Source of the DNA: Planctomycetota bacterium
GTDB lineage: Bacteria > Planctomycetota > Phycisphaerae > Sedimentisphaerales > Anaerobacaceae
DNA: 33,627 nt
NCBI GenBank assembly: GCA_019456195.1
Contig: VRUK01000062.1
Coordinates: forward strand, 1-33,627
Reading direction: 5' to 3'
Part shown: positions 25,286 to 33,097 of the stretch, piece after piece
Layout of the letters: the number at the start of each line of letters is the position of its first letter
Numbering within the stretch: the stretch's first letter is position 1
Made by a program: the position numbers and the translations under genes
Notes under the pieces: model-generated
The model's database searches: none
The model's input: the letters and a program-made list of their open reading frames with translations, nothing else
Told to the model about the DNA's origin: nothing

Positions 25286-26164
25286 CTAATACCCTAATCT
25301 TCCCCAAATGGCCTTCTGCATCTGGTGCAAATCCTCGATATCATCAGGGCTTTCAGGTGTCATCTGGTGCAAAGCGTTTGCATTATAGAAGGGAACAGAG
25401 GCGAGCTTGCCGGTCTCTAACGTTTTCTTGCCTTTGTACTTCCAATAAGCAGAGTGCCCGTCTGCAAAAGCGACGTTAGTACCGTCACCGTGCCGGACAA
25501 AGGGCGGGTCCCACCAGCGCTGATTGACATAATGAGTAGCATAACTGTCCGGAGTAATCCGGCCTTCGTCAAGAAATACTAATCTTTGAGACGGGCCCGG
25601 GCTGATAATATCCGTCCTCTTCTTAATCCACAATACCGTCCTGCCTACTCTTACCCCCACGTCTTTATTGTTGACTGTCCTACTCGTCCCGCTCCTGGGA
25701 ATACCGTTCATAGAATCGCCTATGGTGTAGGTCCGCATCTCTCCGCGCATACCGGTCGGGCATCGGTAAAGCGTTTCTTTCTTGGTATATGGATATAAGG
25801 CGCCTTTTTGAATAGCACTTAATTGAGTTTCTCTGGGCAAATGCTCGCCGTTCCAAAAATCTCCGCAATCGCCTCCGACCCACCACTTCTCACCTGGATG
25901 CCTACTATTTGAGCGGGACGGTGTAGAGGCCTGGCCATTTCCACCGCCGGCTGATTCGCCGTTGACAATCCTGTCATCGTTCTCGTCTGCATACATAGTC
26001 CAGGCAAGTCCCAACTGCTTGAGATTGCTAAGGCAAACCGCTCGCCTGCCCTGTTCTCTGGCCCTGTTCAACGCCGGCATCAATACCGCCATCAATACCG
26101 CGATAATGGCAATGACAACCAGAAGCTCTATCAGGGTAAAGGCTTTTTGTTTTTTCACAATCAT
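25286..26164 (-). CDS. Prepilin-type protein with H-X9-DG motif
   Basis: A 292-residue protein with a type IV prepilin N-terminus ([27 protein letters not shown]) and the planctomycete-style continuation [20 protein letters not shown]. The prepilin-associated H-X9-DG motif is present (His in VRHGDG, then FADG). The residue before the cleavage site is Ala, not the usual Gly, so processing may be slower or different. AAGGA lies about 4 bases before the ATG. It is 33 bases downstream of the prepilin gene 26198-26992 and probably co-transcribed with it. It would be inserted in the membrane and assembled or exported by a type II/type IV pilus-like system. The specific role is unknown. Confidence 0.8.
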   Translation of the reverse strand: MIVKKQKAFTLIELLVVIAIIAVLMAVLMPALNRAREQGRRAVCLSNLKQLGLAWTMYADENDDRIVNGESAGGGNGQASTPSRSNSRHPGEKWWVGGDCGDFWNGEHLPRETQLSAIQKGALYPYTKKETLYRCPTGMRGEMRTYTIGDSMNGIPRSGTSRTVNNKDVGVRVGRTVLWIKKRTDIISPGPSQRLVFLDEGRITPDSYATHYVNQRWWDPPFVRHGDGTNVAFADGHSAYWKYKGKKTLETGKLASVPFYNANALHQMTPESPDDIEDLHQMQKAIWGRLGY

Positions 26165-26197
26165 ATTCCTTTCTGCGTTTGTGCGATGGTTATTTTG

Positions 26198-26992
26198 TTA
26201 ATAATCTTTAAAATTCCTCATCCATACCGGCCAGTCGCCCGGATTCATACCGCCGGCTCTTGTATATGGGCCGGCAATGTCATAGCTTTTGTGCCATTTT
26301 AAGGTCCAGAGCTCCTTAACTCCGACCTTTCTAACAGAATAATCGCAGAACAGGCTGTTTAAGAATCCATCGTGCCGGTTTACACAATTACGTTCCATTT
26401 CGCTGTTATTGGGTCTGTCCGGCGGGCCTAAAACAACATCTGGAGGAACATCTGTGTCTCTTGGCCAGGCATCGACCCACCAGCTACCTGTAAATAACGG
26501 AATATTATTTGCTCCCTTCCACTCGGGTTTTCTCCAATGGTCTGAAATGGGGCTGCGTCCCCAGACAGCTCCAGATGGGTTGGTGTCGCGAGGATTACAC
26601 ATCCATCCGTTTGGGCCGTAGCTGCCAATGTATTCACCGGTTTGCCAGGCTTGACTTGTAAAGTAGCCTATCCCCTGATGAACATTCTGGCCTGCGGATT
26701 TTGTAGCCTGCGGGCAGCAACGCATCTTTTCTCCGACCTTGTAAGTGTCCAACATCGGTTCGAACCACCACCTTCCGCTGCCGCCGCCGGCGCCGCTGAG
26801 CCAGTATCCGTTGTTATCGTCGCAATACATCTTCCAAAAGAGACCCCATTGGTTGAGATTAGCCATGCATGCAACGGCCCTGGCCTGTTTCTTTACACGA
26901 TTAAGCGCAGGCATCAGGATTGCCATGAGCACAGCGATAATGGCTATTACCACGAGAAGCTCTATCAGAGTAAAGCCCTTCCGCTTGTTCAT
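26198..26992 (-). CDS. Prepilin-type protein, FKDY-tail subtype (a)
   Basis: A 264-residue protein. The prepilin signal is [26 protein letters not shown], with Gly -1 and Glu +5. The mature part contains LNQWGLFWKMYCDDNNG and a Trp-rich middle. NRHDGFLNSLFCDYS is an H-X9-D motif with Tyr in place of Gly. The conserved C-terminal block is KVGVKELWTLKWHKSY, a Gly-rich link, then DWPVWMRNFKDY at the very end. The same tail closes two other genes here. AGGAG lies about 10 bases before the ATG. It is probably the first gene of a pair with 25286-26164. The role is unknown; it may be a fibre subunit or exported surface protein. Confidence 0.8.
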   Translation of the reverse strand: MNKRKGFTLIELLVVIAIIAVLMAILMPALNRVKKQARAVACMANLNQWGLFWKMYCDDNNGYWLSGAGGGSGRWWFEPMLDTYKVGEKMRCCPQATKSAGQNVHQGIGYFTSQAWQTGEYIGSYGPNGWMCNPRDTNPSGAVWGRSPISDHWRKPEWKGANNIPLFTGSWWVDAWPRDTDVPPDVVLGPPDRPNNSEMERNCVNRHDGFLNSLFCDYSVRKVGVKELWTLKWHKSYDIAGPYTRAGGMNPGDWPVWMRNFKDY

Positions 26993-27056
26993 AATAAATA
27001 TCTCCTACCATACTTGTTATTGTATTTACTTTTATAGTTTTTCAAAATTGCAAATT

Positions 27057-27119
27057 TTAATAATCTTTATAACGGCTCATCCATGTCGGCCAGTCGCTCG
27101 GATTCATACCGGTCGGACC
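27057..27119 (-). pseudogene. Relic tail of an FKDY-type prepilin gene
   Basis: Twenty codons plus a stop on the minus strand read GPTGMNPSDWPTWMSRYKDY. This matches the end of the FKDY-tail prepilins, and the DNA resembles the end of 26198-26992 on both sides of the stop codon. The upstream frame is not related to a prepilin. The piece lies just beyond the stop of the gene at 27146-27988, which belongs to the other subtype. It is probably what remains after recombination or replacement between paralogs. Confidence 0.7.
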
Positions 27120-27145
27120 GGGCTTTTTTCCTCTGAAGGTCTGCA

Positions 27146-27988
27146 CTACTGGGCGACTAAGGTCTTACCCGGGTAGTGTATGTCCAGCCACACGAGATCC
27201 TCATTGGGCGGATTGAACGGCGTGTTCTTGCCGAAACCCATCGAGGCGGCCTCTGACCGGCTCTGAAAGTAGATTACGGTTCGCTTGTCCGTCCATTTCT
27301 TCACGGCGGCGTGGCCGTCCATAAAGCTGAACGTGCAGGAATTACTGTGAAAGACACCGAGCGGGTCCCAGAGCGAGTTGGTTCTGGGGTTGTAAGACCA
27401 GCCGTCGACATTGTGGTTGACGCCGGGGGCGTCGTATATCTCTTCGACAAAGAGCAGCTTTGTGGCCGAACTCGTGAAGTCAGTCAGCCTCTTCGGATCG
27501 GAACTCGAGGTCGATCTGAGAAAATCCGGCAGAGAATAGCTGCGGAACAGCAAATGCTGCAACTGCCGGCCATTGCTCGTGCCGCGTCGTATCCGGTCGT
27601 CGCCAGGGCAGTGATAGGCGCCGACTTCCTTGATATAGGGGTAGAGAGCACCTTCCCTCAGACCATTATGCCGCTGCTCGAGTGTGACCGCTCCGCTGGG
27701 CATCTGGTCATAGCCGCCGCCTGCCTGATAATCCAGAGGAGGCATCACCCAGGGGGGAATGCCATTGGTGGGGCTGTACCTTGCCATTCCACCGCACGTT
27801 CTGCTATCGTTATCGTCGGCATACATTACGTAGGCCAGCCCCATGGTCTTCTGATTCGACATGCACGCTATTCCGCGGGCCTGCTCACGGACAATATTGA
27901 GAGCGGGCATTAATACAGCCATCAACACGGCAATTATTGCGATTACTACCAGAAGCTCGATTAATGTAAATCCTTTTTTTTCGTTCAT
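27146..27988 (-). CDS. Prepilin-type protein with H-X9-DG motif
   Basis: A 280-residue protein of the same subtype as 25286-26164. The signal is [26 protein letters not shown], followed by MSNQKTMGLAYVMYADDNDS. The H-X9-DG motif is FHSNSCTFSFMDGHA. A cysteine in YHCPGDD also matches the subtype. ATG 27988 is chosen because AAAGGTG lies 6-9 bases upstream; a longer frame to 28033 would add 15 residues before the prepilin signal. It has its own promoter at 28072-28100, and a relic prepilin tail lies just downstream. Function unknown beyond a likely pilin-like export route. Confidence 0.8.
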   Translation of the reverse strand: MNEKKGFTLIELLVVIAIIAVLMAVLMPALNIVREQARGIACMSNQKTMGLAYVMYADDNDSRTCGGMARYSPTNGIPPWVMPPLDYQAGGGYDQMPSGAVTLEQRHNGLREGALYPYIKEVGAYHCPGDDRIRRGTSNGRQLQHLLFRSYSLPDFLRSTSSSDPKRLTDFTSSATKLLFVEEIYDAPGVNHNVDGWSYNPRTNSLWDPLGVFHSNSCTFSFMDGHAAVKKWTDKRTVIYFQSRSEAASMGFGKNTPFNPPNEDLVWLDIHYPGKTLVAQ

Positions 27989-28043
27989 AGTGACACCTTT
28001 CATTTTTCTTACTGTTATGATGTGCGAAACCAACTTTGTGTTC

Positions 28044-28131
28044 TGTTAATTTAGGCAACTTCACACACTTTATTATACAGCCAAATCAGATCTTCCGCAA
28101 TAGAAAATAGCTCAAACTCAGGGTTTTTTTG
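28044..28131 (-). repeat. Duplicated prepilin promoter region (copy 1)
   Basis: An 88-base block upstream of the prepilin gene at 27146-27988. By eye it is about 80% identical, without gaps, to 29250-29337 upstream of another prepilin gene. It contains the promoter, a conserved GAGTTTGAGC-like block and a poly-A stretch on the minus strand. The remaining sequence from 28132 to 28381 holds nothing recognised. Confidence 0.7.
28072..28100 (-). promoter_or_regulatory. Sigma-70-type promoter of a prepilin gene
   Basis: On the minus strand, TTGCGG (28100-28095), a 17-base spacer and a consensus TATAAT (28077-28072). The inferred leader is about 77 bases. It is kept in the second copy at 29278-29306 despite changes in the spacer. 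Confidence 0.75.
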
Positions 28132-28381
28132 AAGAGGCCGTCAAGCTTTGGCTCGCCGATATGGGATGTTATAAACAGCGCCTTAAAGCCTCATAAGTAT
28201 TTATAAAGGATGGTTTTGCGGATAATATCCGGAGCAAATTAGCGTCAGAACGAAGAACCGCCTGAGTATCGCTGAGCAGTTGTACACGAATTGAAGCTAA
28301 AAAAATCTGTTATAAGCAATAATAGCCGGATTTATGCCTGATAGTCGAATTTACAGCATTTTAGCCAGGCGGTCATTTTCA

Positions 28382-29194
28382 TCAATAGTCTTTGAAGTTT
28401 TTCATCCACTCGGGCCAGTCGCTTGATGTCACGCCGCCGCCGGCGGTCCAGGGGCCGGCTTCATTGTACCCTTGATGCCATTTCAGGGTCCACAATTCTT
28501 TTAGTCCGACTTTACGAGCCGAAAAATCCAGGAACAAACAACCGACGAATCCATCATGCCGGTTAAGGCAATACCGGCCCATCTGCGCATTGTCGTTCCA
28601 TCTCTCACCGTTGAAGGGGGGCGGAGTATCTGTTTCTAACGCCCAGCCATTATAGCGCTGGGCCTCGAGGAACAAGGGTACGTATGCGGCTCCCGCCACA
28701 TTTGGTCCGCGCCAGAACCAGCTTACACCCCCGCTATGAGGTTCATTGCCGGCCGGGGCATCGACAATCCAGCCGTTCACCCCGTAACTTCCTTTCATTT
28801 GTACTGGCCAGCCACCCGCTTGCATATAACCCCAGGCCATTGTCGCACCGACACCTCCTGCGTTTCCTTCGGCGCCAGAATCTACTCCGTATTCGTCCAC
28901 CCACGGCTTCAACGCGTTGGGGCAGCAGGTAAACTCATCATCCCACTTGTAGTAATCGCCAAGTGCGGAAACCCATCGATTCGAAACTGTGAAACCCTGC
29001 ATAAATCGGCTGTCGTAGTCGTCGGCGTACATCGAAAAAAAGATACCCCACTGCTTTAGCTTGCTCAGGCACGCAACGCTCCGGGCCTGCATCTTTACCC
29101 GCTGAAGAGCTGGCATCAATACCGCCATCAACAGGGCAATTATTGCTATTACAACCAAAAGTTCTATTAAGGTAAAACCTTTTCGTCTGTTCAT
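28382..29194 (-). CDS. Prepilin-type protein, FKDY-tail subtype (b)
   Basis: A 270-residue protein. The signal is [26 protein letters not shown], then LSKLKQWGIFFSMYADDYDS. A Trp/Gly-rich middle is followed by NRHDGFVGCLFLDFS (H-X9-D with Phe in place of Gly) and the closing block KVGLKELWTLKWHQGY to DWPEWMKNFKDY. AAGGGTGA lies about 6 bases before the ATG. It has its own promoter at 29278-29306. It is divergent from the LamG/FN3 gene at 29717. No clear terminator hairpin was found after the stop. Confidence 0.8.
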   Translation of the reverse strand: MNRRKGFTLIELLVVIAIIALLMAVLMPALQRVKMQARSVACLSKLKQWGIFFSMYADDYDSRFMQGFTVSNRWVSALGDYYKWDDEFTCCPNALKPWVDEYGVDSGAEGNAGGVGATMAWGYMQAGGWPVQMKGSYGVNGWIVDAPAGNEPHSGGVSWFWRGPNVAGAAYVPLFLEAQRYNGWALETDTPPPFNGERWNDNAQMGRYCLNRHDGFVGCLFLDFSARKVGLKELWTLKWHQGYNEAGPWTAGGGVTSSDWPEWMKNFKDY

Positions 29195-29249
29195 AATGTC
29201 ACCCTTTTTCTCTTGACCGGTTCAGATATGTAAAAGCATATTTATGTTT

Positions 29250-29337
29250 TGTTAATTTAGGCTGCTTCACCGGGCGTATTATACACCCAAACCGGACTTT
29301 CCGCAAGAGAAAATGGCTCAAACTAAGGGGTTTTTTG
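29250..29337 (-). repeat. Duplicated prepilin promoter region (copy 2)
   Basis: The second copy of the 88-base block described at 28044-28131. Most of the differences lie just downstream of the -10 or inside the spacer, while the -35, the -10 and the upstream block GAGAAAATGGCTCAAACT (plus-strand notation) stay recognisable. Confidence 0.7.
29278..29306 (-). promoter_or_regulatory. Sigma-70-type promoter of a prepilin gene
   Basis: On the minus strand, TTGCGG (29306-29301), a 17-base spacer and TATAAT (29283-29278). It drives the prepilin gene that starts at 29194, with a leader of about 77 bases. Confidence 0.75.
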
Positions 29338-29604
29338 ATGATGTCCCAATAAGCCCGACTATTGCTGGGAGTTGGAGGCATCTTTGTCAAGACTCATAAG
29401 TGTTTATGACAGGCAATGTTACAACTTAAAGCCTATGGAAATTGCGGGCGGACGTATGAGAAAATGTCCGGATGGTTTCGGAAAATTTTGCTTGAAGTGA
29501 AATAATAAATCTGCTATAAAGGATGATGGTGAAGTCTTGTACTGGTGATCGAAACTTCATATTTCTGTTTTCAGTTGATTTCAAGCTTTAACAAGGAAGG
29601 ATGG

Positions 29605-29623
29605 TTGTGAGGTCAAGTCACAA
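29605..29623. promoter_or_regulatory. Inverted repeat, possible regulator site
   Basis: TTGTGA, 7 bases, TCACAA, about 95 bases before the start of the LamG/FN3 gene. It resembles a CRP/FNR-type half-site pair, but the spacer is 7 rather than the usual 6, so it may be something else. The rest of the 29391-29716 gap shows only AT-rich sequence (for example TTTATATAAGC near 29655) that could hold the promoter. Confidence 0.3.
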
Positions 29624-29716
29624 AACAACGTCTCGTGCAAACGAAATTAGAATTTATATAAGCACCGGCGTTATTATCGGCCGTTATCATTTGAACTTTA
29701 TTTAAGGAGAATTATT

Positions 29717-31852
29717 ATGTCTAAGAAATTAATTTGTTTGGCCTGCCTTGCTTTGGTGATGAGCATAGCAGGTAATGCCTCTGCTGATCTCGTGGCTCAC
29801 TGGAGGTTTGATGAGACCTCCGGGACCACCGCCATTGATTCGAGTGGTAATGGATTGAACGGTACCCTTGAGGGTGACCCACAGTGGGTGGCCGGGGCGA
29901 TAGGCGGTGCGCTGGAGTTTGACGGTGACGACTACGTTGATTTCGGTGCTCCGGATGTTTTTGACTTCGGGGCAGGTGATTTTACCATAACTGCCTGGAT
30001 AAAAATGACGGCCACCGAAAGAGGCTCAATCTTTGCCATTGGCGGGGATAACGGAGGCGGAATACGCTACACTTTGGCTATGGGTGAAGCTAACGATAAT
30101 AAACTAACTCTGACCATGGATGACGACAGCAGCAAAAATCAATCAAGAGGTGATACTGTCATTAATGATGGCGTCTGGCATCATGTAGCTGGCATGATAA
30201 AGGGAGATGTTGCCCTTGTATATGTCGATGGAGTTGAAGACGGTACAATAGATTTACCTGCCGGATACGACCTTTCCGGAGTACTTCAGCATAATGCCCT
30301 TGTAGGAGCTATTACAAGCCACACAGACGGCAGCTTCGAGAAATTTATGGTAGGTTTCATTGATGATGTCCGGATTTACGACACCGCGCTCACGTTGCCT
30401 GAGATTGAAGCCGCTATGAAAGGTGAAGCGTTTACAAAAGCCCTGAATCCTGCCCCCTCTGATGGTTCTTACCATGAGGAGACGTGGGTGAACATAAGCT
30501 GGTCACCGGGAGATTTTGCGATTTCACACGATGTGTATATGGGCGATAATCTTGATGCTGTCAGCGAAAGCGCAGAAGGAACATTCATAGGTAATCAAGC
30601 CGCAACATTTTTTGTTGCCGGATTCCCCGGATTCCCATTCCCGGACGGTCTCGTTCCGGGCACGACATACTATTGGCGTATTGATGAGGTAAACGAAGCC
30701 GACCCGAATAGTCCCTGGGTAGGTGATATCTGGAGTTTCATGATCCCGCCCAAGACCGCCTATTTACCTGTCCCCGCTGATGCCGGCGAAGCTGTCGCGG
30801 TCAATCCCAGCCTTACATGGACACCGGGTTTCGGTGCGAAACTGCACACAGTGTACTTCGGCGACAATTTTGACGATGTCGATAATGCCGTAGGTGGACT
30901 CCCCCAGGGAACTGCAATCTTTAGCCCCGATCCGCTTGAAATGGCCAAGACTTACTACTGGCGGGTCGATGAATTCGATGCTTTCGGTACACATAAGGGT
31001 AGTGTCTGGAGCTTTACAACCGAGGGCGCTGTGGGCAGCCCTGATCCGGCTAAAGGCGCTGTGGATGTCACGCAGACACCAACTCTTACCTGGGTTCCGG
31101 GTGTTTTTGCCGATACACATGAGGTCTATTTCGGCGCCGATGCAGCCTCTCTGGAACTTAAGGGCAGTGGAAACCTTGGCTCTGAAAGCTTTGAGCCCGG
31201 ACAGCTTGAATGGGATACGACTTACTATTGGCGTGTCGATGAGGCCAACAACGCCAATGCCGACAGTCCGTGGACAGGCCCTCTCTGGAGCTTTACGACG
31301 GCCAACTTCCTTATTGTCGATGATATGGAGAGCTACAACGACCTTGACCCCGCCGACCCGGCAAGCAACAGGATATTTAATATCTGGCTGGACGGATTTG
31401 ATAACCCGGCTATAAACGGTTCTGTCGTTGGTCATGCTAATGCGCCTTTTGCCGAGCAGACTATCGTTCACGGTGGTTTGCAATCGATGCCGATGTCTTA
31501 TGACAACGCCGTCGGAAAATCCGAAGCGACCCTGACATTGACTTCTACGCGTGACTGGACTGTCAACGGTATCAGCACTTTGACAATCTGGTTCAGAGGA
31601 AGTGCGGGTAATGCCGCTGAGACTTTGTATGTTGCTCTCAATGGCAGCGCAGTAGTCAATAATGACAGTCCGGATGCCGCGCAAAAATCTGTATGGACGC
31701 GATGGGATATCGACCTCCAGGCGTTTGCAGACCAGGGCGTGAACCTTGCAAATGTAACTTCGATTACTCTTGGTCTTGGTAACAGGAGCAATCCGGTTGC
31801 CGGCGGAGCAGGCATGATGTTCTTCGATGATATCCGCCTTAACGCTCCGTAA
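29717..31852 (+). CDS. Secreted LamG / FN3-repeat / beta-sandwich protein
   Basis: A 711-residue third paralog. The signal peptide is about 1-23 (MSKKLICLACLALVMSIAG). A LamG concanavalin-like domain follows at about 24-235 (VAHWRFDETSG, ALEFDGDDYVDFG, FTITAWIKM, WHHVAGMIKG, GFIDDVRIYDTAL). Three FN3-like repeats with TYYWR(I/V)DE endings lie at about 240-343, 345-437 and 438-528; the third is shorter than its counterparts. The shared C-terminal module runs about 530-711 (DDMESYNDLDPADPASNR to FFDDIRLNAP). So the malectin-like head of the other two is replaced by LamG. AAGGAG lies 8 bases before the ATG. It lies between two FKDY-type prepilin genes and has the same terminator type as its paralogs. 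It is probably a carbohydrate-binding surface or secreted protein, with no catalytic motif. Confidence 0.8.
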   Translation: MSKKLICLACLALVMSIAGNASADLVAHWRFDETSGTTAIDSSGNGLNGTLEGDPQWVAGAIGGALEFDGDDYVDFGAPDVFDFGAGDFTITAWIKMTATERGSIFAIGGDNGGGIRYTLAMGEANDNKLTLTMDDDSSKNQSRGDTVINDGVWHHVAGMIKGDVALVYVDGVEDGTIDLPAGYDLSGVLQHNALVGAITSHTDGSFEKFMVGFIDDVRIYDTALTLPEIEAAMKGEAFTKALNPAPSDGSYHEETWVNISWSPGDFAISHDVYMGDNLDAVSESAEGTFIGNQAATFFVAGFPGFPFPDGLVPGTTYYWRIDEVNEADPNSPWVGDIWSFMIPPKTAYLPVPADAGEAVAVNPSLTWTPGFGAKLHTVYFGDNFDDVDNAVGGLPQGTAIFSPDPLEMAKTYYWRVDEFDAFGTHKGSVWSFTTEGAVGSPDPAKGAVDVTQTPTLTWVPGVFADTHEVYFGADAASLELKGSGNLGSESFEPGQLEWDTTYYWRVDEANNANADSPWTGPLWSFTTANFLIVDDMESYNDLDPADPASNRIFNIWLDGFDNPAINGSVVGHANAPFAEQTIVHGGLQSMPMSYDNAVGKSEATLTLTSTRDWTVNGISTLTIWFRGSAGNAAETLYVALNGSAVVNNDSPDAAQKSVWTRWDIDLQAFADQGVNLANVTSITLGLGNRSNPVAGGAGMMFFDDIRLNAP

Positions 31853-31900
31853 TCTGCTGTGGTTGATTGCGTTGTTTAGATAATAGATTTGTATAAATTC

Positions 31901-31937
31901 AGGGCCTATACTGATTGATTCGGTATAGGCCCTTTTT
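31901..31937 (+). terminator. Rho-independent terminator (copy 3)
   Basis: AGGGCCTATAC, an 11-base loop (TGATTGATTCG) and GTATAGGCCCT running into TTTTT. It lies about 50 bases after the LamG/FN3 gene. Stem and loop almost repeat those behind the other two paralogs. There is no T run on the minus strand, so it serves the plus-strand gene. Confidence 0.85.
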
Positions 31938-31959
31938 GTTTAATTCATTCAGTTATTCT

Positions 31960-32769
31960 TTAGTAGTCTTTGAAGTTCCTCATCCAGACTGGCCAGTCGC
32001 TTGACTGCACGCCGCCGCCCATAGTCCAGGGGCCTGACTGGTTATATGCACGGTGCCATCTCAATGTCCACATCTCTTTAAGCCCGACTTTTCTGACCGA
32101 CCAATCCAGAAAAGCCATGTTCGTGAAGCCATCGTGCCGATTGAGGCAGATACGTCTGATATGCTGCATACCCTGCCAGGCCATGTCCTCCGTTTCGGGC
32201 GGATTATCAGTATCTCTTGGGAAGATATTGAACCGCAGGGCATCCATAAACAAAGGAATATATCCGGCGCCGTTGACATTAGGGGTTCGCCAGTTATTTA
32301 CAGTCTCGAAATTTTCGTAAACGGTGGTGTAGCTTGGCGGCGGGTTTTCCACCCAGCCGTTGATCCCGTAGCTGCCCCAATCACCTTCCGGAGCATACCC
32401 TTCCCCCCAGAATCTTCCCCAGGCCGAGAATACATTAAACTGGGGTGATTGATTGCCATTCTCGTCAATGATGGGTTTTGTGGCGGTAGGGCATAAGCGG
32501 ATTTTGTGATCGTTTTTATAGTACGATCTCAGCGCATTCCCCCAATGGTTTGTATGACCGCCGCCGACACCGGCCTGAAATTTGCCGTCGTAATCTTCAG
32601 TGTACATCGCAAAGTAGAGGTTCCATTGTTTGAGGTTTGCTAGGCAGGCCATCGTTTTTGCCTGCTGCTTTACCCGGGCCAGGGCGGGCATCAGTATCGA
32701 CATCAACAGTGCGATAATAGCAATCACGACCAGAAGCTCTATCAAAGTAAATCCTCTTGATTTGTGCAT
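31960..32769 (-). CDS. Prepilin-type protein, FKDY-tail subtype (c)
   Basis: A 269-residue protein. The signal is [26 protein letters not shown], then LANLKQWNLYFAMYTEDYDG. NRHDGFTNMAFLDWS is H-X9-D with Trp in place of Gly, and the closing block is KVGLKEMWTLRWHRAY to DWPVWMRNFKDY. ATG 32769 is preferred because AAAGGGTGA lies 6-8 bases upstream, as in gene (b); the longer frame to 32802 would add 11 residues. It is convergent with the LamG/FN3 gene. No strong promoter is seen directly upstream, so it may depend on the promoter at 33026-33053 with the hairpin at 32887-32917 acting as an attenuator. Confidence 0.8.
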   Translation of the reverse strand: MHKSRGFTLIELLVVIAIIALLMSILMPALARVKQQAKTMACLANLKQWNLYFAMYTEDYDGKFQAGVGGGHTNHWGNALRSYYKNDHKIRLCPTATKPIIDENGNQSPQFNVFSAWGRFWGEGYAPEGDWGSYGINGWVENPPPSYTTVYENFETVNNWRTPNVNGAGYIPLFMDALRFNIFPRDTDNPPETEDMAWQGMQHIRRICLNRHDGFTNMAFLDWSVRKVGLKEMWTLRWHRAYNQSGPWTMGGGVQSSDWPVWMRNFKDY

Positions 32770-32886
32770 AATTTCACCCTTTCGCTCTTGAGAATATCTC
32801 ACTTGTGTTTTCAGTCAAACTTTCTCATTACGCCCAGGCATAGTAGATATATAAAATTGTACCTTCATTATCCTGGCATAACAAAT

Positions 32887-32917
32887 AAAAAAGGCTGGAG
32901 GGAGAAGCTCCAGCCTT
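32887..32917 (-). terminator. Strong Rho-independent terminator
   Basis: On the minus strand, AAGGCTGGAG, a 7-base loop, CTCCAGCCTT and an uninterrupted T run. The stem is a perfect 10 bp. It lies about 180 bases past the cupin stop and about 120 bases before the next prepilin start on the same strand. Confidence 0.88.
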
Positions 32918-33019
32918 TGTGAGACAGTTTTCGATTGTAGAGTATATACTGCGAACTTATAAAGAATCTACCGTCTCACCAAAACCAAGATATAGAGAAG
33001 AAAAGAACTCTTTTATACA
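32887..33019 (-). ncRNA. Candidate small RNA or leader attenuator
   Basis: A transcript of about 130 nt is predicted between the promoter at 33026-33053 and the terminator at 32887-32917. Besides the terminator it can form nested stems: GTGAGAC/GTCTCAC (32973-32979 with 32919-32925) enclosing GTAGA/TCTAC (32967-32971 with 32937-32941). No convincing open reading frame is inside. It could be an independent small RNA, or the leader of the prepilin gene at 31960-32769 with the hairpin as a conditional terminator. It does not match a riboswitch class I recognise. Confidence 0.4.
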
Positions 33020-33025
33020 GTCCTG

Positions 33026-33053
33026 ATTATAATCGAAACGTCGATTTTTGCAA
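33026..33053 (-). promoter_or_regulatory. Sigma-70-type promoter in a cupin 3' region
   Basis: On the minus strand, TTGCAA (33053-33048), a 16-base spacer and TATAAT (33031-33026). It lies between the cupin stop and the terminator, so it would start a transcript that contains no gene before that terminator. Confidence 0.6.
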
Positions 33054-33097
33054 GCAAATTTTTTCAGAATTTGCCGGTTTTTTAGAGTGTTTTTCTC

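Noticed and set aside
27311..27913. A 200-codon open frame on the plus strand
   Set aside because: It is antisense to a prepilin gene with a clear signal and H-X9-DG motif; the product shows no family features.
30764..31684. A 306-codon open frame on the minus strand
   Set aside because: It lies entirely antisense to the clear LamG/FN3 gene, and its product has no domain pattern. Repetitive GC-biased codons on the other strand explain it.
32881..33019. Match to known riboswitches such as c-di-GMP classes
   Set aside because: The expected conserved core sequences are not present by eye; kept only as an unclassified RNA candidate.
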